From NCBI RefSeq assembly GCF_900109935.1, contig NZ_FOBV01000001.1, forward strand, positions 1 to 64,000: a stretch of 64,000 nucleotides of DNA. Reading direction: 5' to 3'. Origin of the DNA: Chryseobacterium taichungense. Its GTDB lineage: Bacteria > Bacteroidota > Bacteroidia > Flavobacteriales > Weeksellaceae. The stretch's first letter is position 1, and every line of letters starts with the position of its first letter. The position numbers and the translations under genes are program-made. Below the pieces are notes generated by a model. It was given only the letters and a program-made list of their open reading frames with translations. It was not told the origin of the DNA and did no database searches. Positions 50,666-59,928 of the stretch are shown here, piece by piece.

Positions 50666-51670
50666 TTAATTTTTAAAGTACAATAATTCTCCTTTCAAAT
50701 CAAGATTTGACGGAAAATTATTGACAAATAAAGATCCGGTACCCAAACCTTGGGGCATCGGATTTTTTTTGGTAAAGGTATACTGTGCGATGGCATTCAG
50801 ACCGATATTGCTTTCGAGTGCAGAAGTGATCCACCATCCGATATTTCTTTTCTCAGCCAGGGAAATCCATTCATCAGATCCCGAAAAACCGCCGATTAAA
50901 GAGGGTTTTAAAATAATATACTGAGGTTTTACCGTGTCAAGCAACTCAATCTTTCGATCATTGTCAATAATACCTATCAGTTCTTCATCTAATGCAATAG
51001 CGGTCGGAGTGTCTGAACATAATTCTGCCATATCATGCCAGTTTCCTGCTTTTATAGGCTGTTCGATGGAATGGATATGGAGATGAGCCAATTGCTGTAA
51101 AACAGTTTTCGCTTCGTCTTTTGAAAAACCTCCGTTGGCATCCACACGAAGCTCCAGGCTTTCTTTTGGAAACTTATCCCTTAATTTCTTCAGAATTTCA
51201 TGCTCTGATTTCCAATCGACACCGATTTTCAATTTAATACAATGAAAACCTTTTTCCAGCTTCTCCTGAATCTGCTCTTCCATATAATGAATGTCACCCA
51301 TCCAGATCAAGCCGTTGATAACAATGGCTTTCCCTCCTTCAGTAAATTCGCCCGGAAAATAAATATCTCCGCCATTTTTCAGGTTTAAAATGGCCTGTTC
51401 ATAACCAAACCAGATTGATGGGAATTCTTTCAGTTCGTCTTTTAAAATTTCAGAATCCTGATGAATATTTTCACACAGCCACTGAAGTTTTTTTTCATAG
51501 TCAGGCCTGTCATCAAAACTTAAACCTCTGAAAATCCCACACTCCCCTATCCCCTTTTTTCCATTTTCTGAAATTTCGAGAATAAAAGTTTCTTTTTCAT
51601 GCAAAACACCGCGAGATGTTCCGCTTGGGCGCTTGAATTCTAATAAATATCTGAAATATTCTGCTTTCAT
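50666..51670 (-). CDS. menC: o-succinylbenzoate synthase
   Basis: A 334-residue enolase-superfamily enzyme that dehydrates SHCHC to o-succinylbenzoate in menaquinone synthesis. The catalytic KxK is visible as HCIKLKIGVDW (about residues 136-146). Metal ligands follow in order: Asp in LRVDANGGFS (about 169-178), Glu in IHSIEQPIK (about 190-198) and Asp in TAIALDEELIG (about 215-225), with ILKPSLIGGFSG after them. Length fits the Bacteroidota MenC. Its start overlaps the end of fbp by one base, so the two are coupled. Confidence 0.88.
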   Translation of the reverse strand: MKAEYFRYLLEFKRPSGTSRGVLHEKETFILEISENGKKGIGECGIFRGLSFDDRPDYEKKLQWLCENIHQDSEILKDELKEFPSIWFGYEQAILNLKNGGDIYFPGEFTEGGKAIVINGLIWMGDIHYMEEQIQEKLEKGFHCIKLKIGVDWKSEHEILKKLRDKFPKESLELRVDANGGFSKDEAKTVLQQLAHLHIHSIEQPIKAGNWHDMAELCSDTPTAIALDEELIGIIDNDRKIELLDTVKPQYIILKPSLIGGFSGSDEWISLAEKRNIGWWITSALESNIGLNAIAQYTFTKKNPMPQGLGTGSLFVNNFPSNLDLKGELLYFKN

Positions 51671-52686
51671 TATTTTACACTGTCGATCCTCATAAATTCC
51701 TCTGCTTTTTCTACCATGTCAATACTTCCGCAGAAGAAAGGGATTCTCTGATGCAGCTCGGTAGGCTCAATTTCAAGAATTCTTCTGAACCCGTCCGTTG
51801 CCTTTCCACCAGCTTGTTCAGCCAGGAAAGCCATTGGATTACATTCATATAATAATCTCAATTTTCCGTTAGGAGCCTGTGAATAGGAAGGATAAATATA
51901 AATACCTCCTTTCAGCATATTTCTGTGAAAATCAGCGACAAGCGAACCGATATATCTTGAGGTATAAGGTCTGTCACCTTCTTCCATCTGGCAATATTTA
52001 AGGTAATTTTTTACCCCTTGCGGGAACTTGATATAATTTCCTTCATTGATTGAATAAATCTTTCCTGTCTTTGGGAAAGTCATATTCGGATGTGAAAGAT
52101 AATAGGTACCTAACGAAGGATCAAGCGTAAAGCCATTTACCCCGTTTCCTGTAGTGTACACAATCATGGTAGATGATCCGTAGATTACATATCCTGCCGC
52201 AATCTGATTGATTCCTTTTTGTAAAAAATCTTCCAGCTGAACCGGTGTTCCGGGTTCGGTGACCCTTCTGTAAATTGAGAAAATCGTACCTACAGAAACA
52301 TTGACGTCAATATTGGAAGAACCGTCGAGAGGGTCGATCAATACAACATATTTGCTTAAATGTCCGTTTTCGCCACATTTAATATCGATGAAATCATCAT
52401 TTTCTTCGGAAGCAATTCCGCAGACAACCTCTCGCTGAGACAAAGCGGTAATAAAAATTTCATTGGCAATCACATCCAGTTTCTGCTGTTCTTCACCCTG
52501 AATATTCTGGTTTCCCGCAGCACCCGCGATGTCTACAATTCCTGCTTTATTAACTTCTCTGTTTACTACTTTTGAAGCCAGTCTTATCGCGCTCAGAAGC
52601 CGGGAAAACTCTCCCGTGGAATACTGAAAATCGTCTTGTCTGTCAATAAGAAACTCTCCTAAAGTCTGTAATGGTCGTTCTGACAT
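51670..52686 (-). CDS. fbp: class 1 fructose-1,6-bisphosphatase
   Basis: A 338-residue enzyme that removes the 1-phosphate of fructose-1,6-bisphosphate in gluconeogenesis. Metal/active-site segments are [12 protein letters not shown] (about residues 88-99), [26 protein letters not shown] (about 118-143) and the substrate region [23 protein letters not shown] plus [26 protein letters not shown]. Length is normal. It precedes menC with a one-base overlap, an unusual pairing of central metabolism with quinone synthesis. Confidence 0.96.
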   Translation of the reverse strand: MSERPLQTLGEFLIDRQDDFQYSTGEFSRLLSAIRLASKVVNREVNKAGIVDIAGAAGNQNIQGEEQQKLDVIANEIFITALSQREVVCGIASEENDDFIDIKCGENGHLSKYVVLIDPLDGSSNIDVNVSVGTIFSIYRRVTEPGTPVQLEDFLQKGINQIAAGYVIYGSSTMIVYTTGNGVNGFTLDPSLGTYYLSHPNMTFPKTGKIYSINEGNYIKFPQGVKNYLKYCQMEEGDRPYTSRYIGSLVADFHRNMLKGGIYIYPSYSQAPNGKLRLLYECNPMAFLAEQAGGKATDGFRRILEIEPTELHQRIPFFCGSIDMVEKAEEFMRIDSVK

Positions 52687-52937
52687 ATTTTGCTTTTTAC
52701 GTTTCCTCCAAATTTCGTAAAATTTATCACATTTAAAAATAATTATTAATAAAAGACATTAATCACTGTTTATCAATAAGATACTAAGCAATTTTTGACT
52801 TTTTAATCAGAGCTTATCATAAAAATCTGTTCCCGAATAACATGAGGATATCATGATAAATTACGGAGATTAATAATTTTAATGAAATCTTAAGCTTGTG
52901 CTGATTCATCGCTATTTCATATCTCGTTGTAAATGTA

Positions 52938-52945
52938 TAATTTTG
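52938..52945 (+). promoter_or_regulatory. -7 box of the aspartate kinase gene
   Basis: TAATTTTG matches TAnnTTTG. It lies inside the upstream open frame (from 52933), which argues that translation starts at the later ATG, 53002. Confidence 0.5.
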
Positions 52946-53001
52946 TCACCCGTAAAATATTCCCACAAATTTTATCTAACAATTTTATTATTAACAATTT
53001 A

Positions 53002-54240
53002 ATGAAAATTTTCAAGTTTGGTGGAGCATCGGTAAAAGATGCTGAAAGTGTAAGAAATGTGTCCATGGTATTAAAAAGCCAGGGATTTGCCAAGTGTCTG
53101 CTGGTCATTTCAGCGATGGGCAAAACGACGAATGAGTTGGAAAAGGTGGTGGAACTTTATTTCAAGAAAGATAACTATCAAACTGAGATTGAAAAAATAA
53201 AACGAAAACACATTGAAATTGCGGATGGATTATTCCCTGAAAATCATGCTGTTTTTGCAGAAATCAATTTATTTTTTGATGATATAGATTCATTTTTAAG
53301 AAGAAACAAATCTCCGAATTACAACTTCGTTTACGATCAGGTGGTAAGCTGTGGAGAAATGATTTCGACAAAAATCGTAAGTGAATACTTGAATGAAATT
53401 CAATTCATCAACCAATGGCTGGATGCAAGAGATTACGTAAAAACGGATAATTCTTACAGAGAAGGTGTGGTAGATTGGGTAAAAACTGAAGAATTTATTT
53501 CACACTTAAATAAAGAAATCTGCTATGTGACTCAGGGATTTATCGGATCTGATGAAAATAATTTCACAGTAACTTTAGGAAGAGAAGGCTCCGACTACTC
53601 CGCTGCAATTTTTGCCTATTGCCTTAATGCCGATGCTATGACGATCTGGAAAGACGTTCCGGGCGTGATGACGGGTGATCCAAGAAAATTCAAAGATGTA
53701 AGATTGCTTTCCAATATTTCATACGAAGAAGCCATTGAGATGGCCTATTACGGCGCAAGCATTATTCACCCTAAAACATTACAGCCGCTTCAGCAAAAGA
53801 ATATTCCTTTTTATGTAAAATCCTTCGTGGATCCTACCAAAGAAGGTACGAAAGTAGGCGCTTCCGACAAAAATCAGAGTGAAGAATCTTATATTTTAAA
53901 AGAAAATCAAACTTTACTAAAAATTTCAACACGTGACTTCTCATTCATTGCGGAAGACCATATGAGTTTAATTTTCGGATATTTGTCAAAATACAAAATC
54001 AAGGTTTCTCTGATGCAGAATTCTGCGATTTCATTGGCATTATGTCTTGAAGATAAATTTAATACCATCGATGAACTGAATGAAGAACTTCAGAAAATAT
54101 TCCGCACGGAAATAGTAAAAAATGTATCTTTATTTACTGTAAGAAATGCGAAGATGGACCACATAGATCAATTTTACCAGGAAAAAAGTGTATTATTGGA
54201 GCAGATTTCTAAGAATACACTTCAAATGGTAACACAATAA
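53002..54240 (+). CDS. lysC: aspartate kinase
   Basis: The 412-residue monofunctional aspartate kinase phosphorylates aspartate, the first step to lysine, threonine and methionine. The ATP/aspartate motif KFGGASVKDAESV is at the start. VTLGREGSDYSAAIFAYCLNADAMTIWKDVPGVMTGDPRK (about residues 195-234) is the catalytic core and the C-terminal region holds an ACT-like regulatory domain. The frame is open from 52933, but the start at 53002 (MKIFKFGG) fits the family and the -7 box. No homoserine dehydrogenase is fused. Confidence 0.95.
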   Translation: MKIFKFGGASVKDAESVRNVSMVLKSQGFAKCLLVISAMGKTTNELEKVVELYFKKDNYQTEIEKIKRKHIEIADGLFPENHAVFAEINLFFDDIDSFLRRNKSPNYNFVYDQVVSCGEMISTKIVSEYLNEIQFINQWLDARDYVKTDNSYREGVVDWVKTEEFISHLNKEICYVTQGFIGSDENNFTVTLGREGSDYSAAIFAYCLNADAMTIWKDVPGVMTGDPRKFKDVRLLSNISYEEAIEMAYYGASIIHPKTLQPLQQKNIPFYVKSFVDPTKEGTKVGASDKNQSEESYILKENQTLLKISTRDFSFIAEDHMSLIFGYLSKYKIKVSLMQNSAISLALCLEDKFNTIDELNEELQKIFRTEIVKNVSLFTVRNAKMDHIDQFYQEKSVLLEQISKNTLQMVTQ

Positions 54241-54262
54241 AACTAATTGCGACTAAACACAC

Positions 54263-56104
54263 ATGAGTTTAATTTCGAAAAACGATTTGATAAAGGCTTC
54301 CGGCTTGAATAAAATAGGATTTCTTAAGAATCCTGTAGCATCTGCCGTAATGAGCATTGCTAAAATAAATGAAGTAAACAAATTATACGATAAATTAAAA
54401 GATAAGGAAGGCAAAGACTTTTTCGACTCATTTGTGAGAGAGCGGAACTTAAGCTATATAGCTTTTGAAGAAGATCTGGCAAAAATCCCTAAAACAGGGC
54501 CGTTCATTCTTGTTTCCAATCATCCGCTGGGCGCAATTGATGGTATTTTAATGTGCAAAATACTTTCGGAAGTCCGGCCGGATTTCAAGGTGATGGGTAA
54601 TTTCCTTTTGGAAAAAATCAAACCGATGGAACCTTATGTAATTTCCGTAAACCCTTTTGAAAACAGAAAAGAAGCTTACAGCAGTTCATCCGGAATGCGT
54701 GAAACATTAAAGCACTTGCAAAACGGAGGCTGTGTAGGAATTTTCCCGGCAGGAGAAGTTTCAAATAAAAATAATCCTTATGGAGAGATTTTAGATAAGG
54801 AATGGGAAAAACCGGCACTTAAGCTGATAAGAATGGCTAAAGTGCCGGTGGTTCCTATGTATTTTCATGCTAAAAACAGCAGAATGTTTTATCAGGTAGC
54901 CAAGCTTCATCCGAGCCTGCAGACCATGATGCTTCCTGCAGAAATGATGAACGACAGGGAAAAACCTATCAGAATCAGAATCGGAAAACCCATCGCAGTG
55001 AAAGCGATGGATGATATGGAAAGTATCGAAGAACTGGGCGATTTTTTGAAACGTAAGGTTTACATGATGAAATCTTATTATGAAAAAAGAAAATCTCTGG
55101 CACAAAGTATTAACCTTCAGAATCTTTCGGTAAAATTCCCTTTGATGAAGGAGGAAAATATTGTCCAGAATATTATTGATGAAACTCCGAAAGAAGATAT
55201 TTTAAAGGACATCAAAAAACTCAAAGGCACCGATAAAATGTTCTTCAGCAATGGAAATTATGAGGTATATTTCACCAATTACGAGGAAATTCCTTCGATC
55301 ATGAGAGAGATCGGCCGTCAGAGAGAACTTACTTTCCGGGCTGTTGGAGAAGGAAGTAATTTACCTTTCGATCTTGATGAATATGACAAGCATTATCACC
55401 ATCTTTTTCTTTGGGACAATGCCGAAGAAAAACTTGTTGGCGCTTATAGAATGGCTCTTGGAAGAGAAGTCATGAAGAAATTTGGCATTAAAGGATTTTA
55501 TACAAGTTCATTATTTGAATTTGAACAGGACATCCATCCATTCTTTAAAAAAGTGATCGAAATGGGACGTGCTTACATCTGCCAGGAATATCAGCAAAAA
55601 CCACTTCCCCTTTTCCTTCTTTGGAGAGGAATCGTGCACGTTTGCCTGAGAAATCCGGATCATAAATTCCTGATGGGAGGCGTAAGTATCTCTAACAAAT
55701 TTTCCGAATTTTCAAAATCTCTGATGATTGAGTTTATGCGTTCAAATTATTACGATTCAGCTGTGGCACAATATATTACTCCAAGAAATGAGTATAAGGT
55801 AAAGCTTCGTGACAGAGACAAGCATTTATTTTTCGAAGAGATGGAATCTGATTTAAACAAACTCGATAAAATTATCGACGACCTTGAACCTGAACTAAGA
55901 TTGCCTGTTTTAATTAAGAAATATATCAAGCAGAATGCGAAAGTAATTGCCTTTAATGTAGATCCAAACTTTAATGATGCGATCGACGGATTAATGTACA
56001 TCAGAATCAGCGATCTTCCAGAAAGTACGATTAAGCCAGTATTAGAGGAGATGAGCGAGCAGATTAGAAAGGAACAGGAAAATAATTCGGTTGAGAATCA
56101 GTAG
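54263..56104 (+). CDS. olsF: OlsF-like bifunctional ornithine lipid acyltransferase
   Basis: A 613-residue two-domain protein. The N-terminal half is a PlsC-like O-acyltransferase (VSNHPLGAIDGILM near residue 89-102, IFPAGEVSNKN near 162-172). The C-terminal half (about 330-590) is a GNAT/OlsB-type N-acyltransferase (SNLPFDLDEYDKHYHHLFLWDNAEEKLVGAYRMALGRE, then FIMGGVSISNKFSEFSKSLMIEFMR-like LMGGVSISNKF). This fusion is OlsF, which makes N- and O-acyl steps of ornithine lipid in Flavobacterium and Serratia. It acts at the inner membrane. It follows aspartate kinase by 22 bases. Lipid class is inferred from the family. Confidence 0.85.
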   Translation: MSLISKNDLIKASGLNKIGFLKNPVASAVMSIAKINEVNKLYDKLKDKEGKDFFDSFVRERNLSYIAFEEDLAKIPKTGPFILVSNHPLGAIDGILMCKILSEVRPDFKVMGNFLLEKIKPMEPYVISVNPFENRKEAYSSSSGMRETLKHLQNGGCVGIFPAGEVSNKNNPYGEILDKEWEKPALKLIRMAKVPVVPMYFHAKNSRMFYQVAKLHPSLQTMMLPAEMMNDREKPIRIRIGKPIAVKAMDDMESIEELGDFLKRKVYMMKSYYEKRKSLAQSINLQNLSVKFPLMKEENIVQNIIDETPKEDILKDIKKLKGTDKMFFSNGNYEVYFTNYEEIPSIMREIGRQRELTFRAVGEGSNLPFDLDEYDKHYHHLFLWDNAEEKLVGAYRMALGREVMKKFGIKGFYTSSLFEFEQDIHPFFKKVIEMGRAYICQEYQQKPLPLFLLWRGIVHVCLRNPDHKFLMGGVSISNKFSEFSKSLMIEFMRSNYYDSAVAQYITPRNEYKVKLRDRDKHLFFEEMESDLNKLDKIIDDLEPELRLPVLIKKYIKQNAKVIAFNVDPNFNDAIDGLMYIRISDLPESTIKPVLEEMSEQIRKEQENNSVENQ

Positions 56105-56139
56105 GTTTTAAATTTTGTTAAAAAAATCGCAGTTAATAC

Positions 56140-56170
56140 TTGCTTCATATACTAAAACTTACTACTTTTG
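56140..56170 (+). promoter_or_regulatory. promoter of the first tRNA-Phe
   Basis: TTG (56140-56142), 20 bases, then TACTTTTG (56163-56170), the Bacteroidota -33/-7 arrangement, about 30 bases before the tRNA. Confidence 0.75.
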
Positions 56171-56201
56171 CATCACTTTAAAACGACGAAGTAAAAAGAA
56201 T

Positions 56202-56274
56202 GGTTTCTTAGCTCAGTTGGTAGAGCAATGGATTGAAAATCCATGTGTCCCTGGTTCGATTCCTGGAGAAACCA
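56202..56274 (+). tRNA. tRNA-Phe (GAA), copy 1
   Basis: 73 nt with acceptor stem GGTTTCT / AGAAACC, D-arm GCTC/GAGC, anticodon stem ATGGA/TCCAT around TTGAAAA (anticodon GAA) and T-arm CCTGG TTCGATT CCTGG. Discriminator A follows; no CCA is encoded. It is identical to copy 2 at 56387. Confidence 0.98.
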
Positions 56275-56278
56275 CACA

Positions 56279-56308
56279 AAACCACCTGTAAAAAGGTGGT
56301 TTTCTTTT
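56279..56308 (+). terminator. terminator of the first tRNA-Phe
   Basis: AAACCACCT / AGGTGGTTT with a 6-nt loop is followed by TCTTTT immediately after the tRNA. Confidence 0.85.
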
Positions 56309-56328
56309 CAAGACTGTTTTAAATAAAA

Positions 56329-56360
56329 TTTGCAAAGTGTAAAAATAATTATTACTTTTG
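56329..56360 (+). promoter_or_regulatory. promoter of the second tRNA-Phe
   Basis: TTTG (56329-56332), 20 bases, then TACTTTTG (56353-56360). This is the best consensus promoter in the window. Confidence 0.8.
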
Positions 56361-56386
56361 CACCACTTCAAACGAAGTACAAAATT

Positions 56387-56459
56387 GGTTTCTTAGCTCA
56401 GTTGGTAGAGCAATGGATTGAAAATCCATGTGTCCCTGGTTCGATTCCTGGAGAAACCA
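56387..56459 (+). tRNA. tRNA-Phe (GAA), copy 2
   Basis: Identical over all 73 nt to copy 1, 112 bases upstream. Upstream sequences differ apart from the promoter boxes, so each copy has its own control. Confidence 0.98.
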
Positions 56460-56462
56460 CAC

Positions 56463-56494
56463 AAAAGTCATCTCATAAGGGATGACTTTTTTTG
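56463..56494 (+). terminator. terminator of the second tRNA-Phe
   Basis: AAAAGTCATC / GATGACTTTT with an 8-nt loop and a T-run starts four bases after the tRNA. Confidence 0.85.
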
Positions 56495-56595
56495 TTTTAT
56501 GTCATATCATGATGTTAAGTTATCCATAATATCATAATAATTACCCCTTACTTACGTTGAAAATAAGTATATTCGCTTTTTAATTTTTGTTGAAA

Positions 56596-57777
56596 ATGAA
56601 GAAGATTATTACCGTTTTGTTTTTATTTTCATGTATTGTAGCATTTGCCCAGGAAGCTATTCAATTTCAGGAACTGCCTTTTAAGGATCTTATCGTAAAG
56701 GCAAAGAAAGAAAAAAAAATACTTTTTATTGATGCCTATACTTCATGGTGTGGTCCCTGCAAAATGATGGAAAGAAACACTTTCACAAAAAAAGCAGTCG
56801 GCGATTACTATAATTCCAACTTTGTGAATGCAAGATTTGATATGGAAAAAGGAGAAGGAAGAGAAATTGCCGCCAAATTCGGCGTCCGCTCTTACCCAAC
56901 CTATCTGTTTCTGAATGGTGACGGCGAACTTGTTTCACAAAATTTCGGTTATATGGAAGAGAGCATGTTTCTGTCAATGGCAAAAGATGTTAATTCACCC
57001 AACAACAAAAAGGGAACATTAAAGGAACGTTTTGAAAAAGGTGAAAAAGATCCTGAATTCCTGATGAACATCATGAGACTCAACTCAACATCTGATTTTG
57101 ATTTTGCCAAAAGAGCTTCAGAAAGATATTTTGAAAATAAAGAAAAAACGTCCGAGCTCACGAAAGATGATGTAGGTCTTTTATTATTCTTCCTGAAATC
57201 CTCTGAAGATAAAAATTATACATTTTTCACCCAAAGAAAATCAGAGATCATCAAATTTTTACCTGAAGAAACTTACCGGGAATTCGATAATCAGCTTAAA
57301 TTGGGAAAAGTCGTTGAACAGTCTATCGACCGACAAAATAAAAGAATTAATGATGATTATTTTATGAAAACGGCAGAACCGTTGGTTGGGAAACACGATG
57401 CAGAAGTAAAACTCAACCAAACTAAGCTGAGCTATTATGAGCAAAATGCAAATTTTCCGGAATATGAAAAAGCGGCCCTGGCTTATTACCGAAATTCAGA
57501 AGCATTTGAACCCAATGAACTATTGAAAGCTGCCTGGGTATTCTCTGAGCATATTACCAATCCTTCTTCACTAAAAAAAGCTGCAGAATGGGCAGAAAAA
57601 TCAGTGATGCGTGGTGAAACCTCTGAAAACACCTACATACTTGCTAAACTCTATTTTCTTACCGGGAATAAAGATCAGGCAAAAACATATGCCGAAATGT
57701 CCAAAAATATGGCCAGCCAGGCTCAGAAAGATTCTACGTTAGCCGATACATTATTAAATCAAATCAACAGCAAATGA
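56596..57777 (+). CDS. exported thioredoxin-fold protein
   Basis: A protein of about 393 residues with signal peptide (MKKIITVLFLFSCIVAFAQ), then a thioredoxin-like domain with active site SWCGPCKMME (about residues 46-55) and a cis-Pro region VRSYPTYLF. The C-terminal two thirds are helical, with TPR-like repeats (YILAKLYFLTGNKDQAKTYAEMS). It should act on periplasmic thiols or in disulfide handling. The start at 56596 is chosen over an upstream TTG because it gives a clean signal peptide. It overlaps the next gene in ATGA. Confidence 0.88.
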   Translation: MKKIITVLFLFSCIVAFAQEAIQFQELPFKDLIVKAKKEKKILFIDAYTSWCGPCKMMERNTFTKKAVGDYYNSNFVNARFDMEKGEGREIAAKFGVRSYPTYLFLNGDGELVSQNFGYMEESMFLSMAKDVNSPNNKKGTLKERFEKGEKDPEFLMNIMRLNSTSDFDFAKRASERYFENKEKTSELTKDDVGLLLFFLKSSEDKNYTFFTQRKSEIIKFLPEETYREFDNQLKLGKVVEQSIDRQNKRINDDYFMKTAEPLVGKHDAEVKLNQTKLSYYEQNANFPEYEKAALAYYRNSEAFEPNELLKAAWVFSEHITNPSSLKKAAEWAEKSVMRGETSENTYILAKLYFLTGNKDQAKTYAEMSKNMASQAQKDSTLADTLLNQINSK

Positions 57778-58406
57778 TGAAAATTAAAGTCATTACAGCA
57801 TTTCTTACTTTATTTTTATTAGGAAATTTACACGCCCAAGAAGTAGAGAAAGTAAATGAAACCAATGTCTATGTGAAAGGTAATGCATTACTTATTCCTA
57901 TTGTCATTGTTAATCTAGCTCTTGAACACCAGCTTACCAAAAAAATTACTGTACAGGGAGATGTTCTGATTTCACCATGGAAATCATTTGCAGGCCATGA
58001 ACTACAGTATTATTCTGTATCCGCGGAAGGAAGATATTATTTTAATGAAGCTTTCAAACACTGGTATGTGGGAGCTAATATTGCGGCCTCATCATTTGTA
58101 TTACAAAAATGGAATTATTGGTCCGACGGCCCTTATTATAATGATTTCGGAGAAGTTTTTGTTACTTCAAATCTCTATCAGAAAGGCTATTCGGTACTTT
58201 TAGGTGTTACGTTAGGATATCAGTTTAAGGTTTCCGACAGATGGAACGTTGACTTGTACGGAACTGTAGGAACTTCACAGGACTTTTACAAAGGCTACGA
58301 CAGAACCACAGGAGAACGCTACGACCGAAAAGATAATAAATTCAACAGAAGTGGTGAAGTCTTACCTTACCGAGGAGGCGTCATGATTTCTTATAAATTA
58401 AAATAA
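57774..58406 (+). CDS. exported DUF3575-like protein
   Basis: A 210-residue protein with a signal peptide (ends GNLHAQE) and a barrel-like body: NALLIPIVIVNLALEHQLTKKITVQGDVLISPWKSF, then VSAEGRYYFNEAFKHWYVGANIAAS and GYQFKVSDRWNVDLYGTVG, ending in GVMISYKLK. This order fits DUF3575, small outer-membrane beta-barrels of unknown function in Bacteroidota. Its start overlaps the end of the thioredoxin-fold gene by four bases (ATGA), so the two are translationally coupled. Confidence 0.8.
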   Translation: MMKIKVITAFLTLFLLGNLHAQEVEKVNETNVYVKGNALLIPIVIVNLALEHQLTKKITVQGDVLISPWKSFAGHELQYYSVSAEGRYYFNEAFKHWYVGANIAASSFVLQKWNYWSDGPYYNDFGEVFVTSNLYQKGYSVLLGVTLGYQFKVSDRWNVDLYGTVGTSQDFYKGYDRTTGERYDRKDNKFNRSGEVLPYRGGVMISYKLK

Positions 58407-58412
58407 TCCCCA

Positions 58413-58619
58413 ATGAAACTATTTGGAAAAAATCACCTGATCATCTGCATTATCACTTTTGCCATTCTTTTCCTGATGAATTATCTCGGAAATAATGAAG
58501 CGGATAAGCTGCAAAGAGCTTTAATGATAGGAGCTGCAGGTGTAATAGGTTTATCAGTAGGGCTGCTTATCATGAATAAAGGTAAAGATGATAAAACGCC
58601 GCCACACGATTTTGACTGA
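58413..58619 (+). CDS. small membrane protein, 68 residues
   Basis: One long hydrophobic helix near the start (LIICIITFAILFLMNYLG) and a second at about 37-53 (ALMIGAAGVIGLSVGLLIM), then a charged C-terminal tail with KGKDDKTPPHDFD. It follows the DUF3575-like gene by 6 bases and is the last gene of that run. A dispersed repeat follows. No function known; it looks like a small inner-membrane protein of the operon. Confidence 0.7.
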   Translation: MKLFGKNHLIICIITFAILFLMNYLGNNEADKLQRALMIGAAGVIGLSVGLLIMNKGKDDKTPPHDFD

Positions 58620-58620
58620 G

Positions 58621-58700
58621 GGCAATTGAATGGTTAATAGTCAATTCACTAAAGCTCGTGAATTTTCTAAATTGGCTGGCAAAGCCAAAATTGACCATTG
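58621..58700. repeat. TTGAC-type dispersed intergenic repeat
   Basis: Contains GAATGGTTAATAGTCAATT, a central TTGGCT-GGCAA-AGCCAA hairpin and AATTGACCATTGACTATTC, which together form an imperfect inverted repeat of about 19 bp per arm. Related to 36108 and 61159. Confidence 0.5.
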
Positions 58701-58712
58701 ACTATTCACTTT

Positions 58713-59924
58713 TTAATTCTCATAAATAATATATTTCTTTCTTATTTTTTCAAATTGTTCCAGACCAGGTTTCCATGAAGCTTTAATCTCAGCGATGGAT
58801 TTTCCTGAAATAATTTGCTTTCTCAGCTCGTCACTTCCTGCTAAAGTATCAAACCAGAAGTTCTTACCTGCAGCAGGTTTAAGGAAGAAATCAAGTTCAG
58901 GATTTTTGTAGTTTTTATATGCTTTGATAACCCATTCCAGATGCAAAGCTCTTAAATCTTCCGGATAGTTTGAAAGATTCTCACCAAAGCAAAGTTTTCC
59001 ATTTAAAAAAGGATCTTTTGCTCCGAAATTGGGTTTAGGAGTAAATTGATACGGTAAACCTTTCGTCCATGGTGAGCCGTAAATCTGGAAAGGCAAATCC
59101 GTCCCCCTTCCAACAGAAACCTGAGTGCCTTCAAAAAAGCATAAACTTGGATACAGGTTGATGGATTTATCATTAGGTAAATTGGGTGAAGGCTTTTCTA
59201 AAACCGGATATCTTAATTTTTTATGATAATTCATCATGGGAATCAAGGTATATTTTGCCTGAATCCCGTTTTTCAGCCACTTTTCTCCATTTACCATTTT
59301 ACCATATTCCCCTATTGTCAGGCCATAAACAACAGGAACCTCGTGCATTCCAACAAAACTTGTCCATTGTTTCTTTAAAACGGGACCATCTGTGTAGCCA
59401 TCGTGCGGGTTTGGACGGTCAAGCACCATCACCTCAACATTATTTTCCGCGGCTGCCTCCATCAGGTAAGTTAATGTAGAAATATACGTATAAAAGCGAA
59501 CTCCAACATCCTGTATATCAAAAACCACAATATCGATGCCTTTTAACTGCTCGGATTTAGGCTTCTTATTGTTACCATATAGAGAAATAATGGGAATTCC
59601 TGTTTTTACATCAACTCCGTTTTTCACTTTTTCGCCTGCATCGGCATCACCTCTAAAGCCATGTTCCGGGGCAAAAATGGATTTAATCTTAATTCCTTTC
59701 TGTACCAAAAAATCAACCACATGCGTTCTGTCGCTCATTAGCCCGGTCTGGTTGGTAACGACGCCTATGGTTTTACCCTTCAGCAAAGGCAAATATGCTT
59801 CCGGCTGATCGGCACCTGTCTTAAAACCTCCTGTAGCTTGAGTCTGAGAATAATATTGTTGGAATACTCCTAAAAAAATTAGGCAAATAAGAAGTAAATT
59901 TTTAATTTTGAAATCTAAATTCAT
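58713..59924 (-). CDS. namZ: exo-beta-N-acetylmuramidase NamZ-like (DUF1343)
   Basis: A DUF1343 protein of about 403 residues that by family removes N-acetylmuramic acid from the non-reducing end of peptidoglycan fragments. A signal peptide (MNLDFKIKNLLLICLIFLGVF) precedes KTIGVVTNQTGLMSDRTHVVDFL, IFAPEHGFRGDADAGEKV, DIQDVGVRFYTYISTL and DRPNPHDGY...GPVL, the family landmarks. The frame is open upstream to 60125, but the Met at 59924 gives the signal peptide. The start lies four bases from that of the divergent permease. Confidence 0.88.
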   Translation of the reverse strand: MNLDFKIKNLLLICLIFLGVFQQYYSQTQATGGFKTGADQPEAYLPLLKGKTIGVVTNQTGLMSDRTHVVDFLVQKGIKIKSIFAPEHGFRGDADAGEKVKNGVDVKTGIPIISLYGNNKKPKSEQLKGIDIVVFDIQDVGVRFYTYISTLTYLMEAAAENNVEVMVLDRPNPHDGYTDGPVLKKQWTSFVGMHEVPVVYGLTIGEYGKMVNGEKWLKNGIQAKYTLIPMMNYHKKLRYPVLEKPSPNLPNDKSINLYPSLCFFEGTQVSVGRGTDLPFQIYGSPWTKGLPYQFTPKPNFGAKDPFLNGKLCFGENLSNYPEDLRALHLEWVIKAYKNYKNPELDFFLKPAAGKNFWFDTLAGSDELRKQIISGKSIAEIKASWKPGLEQFEKIRKKYIIYEN

Positions 59925-59928
59925 AAGC

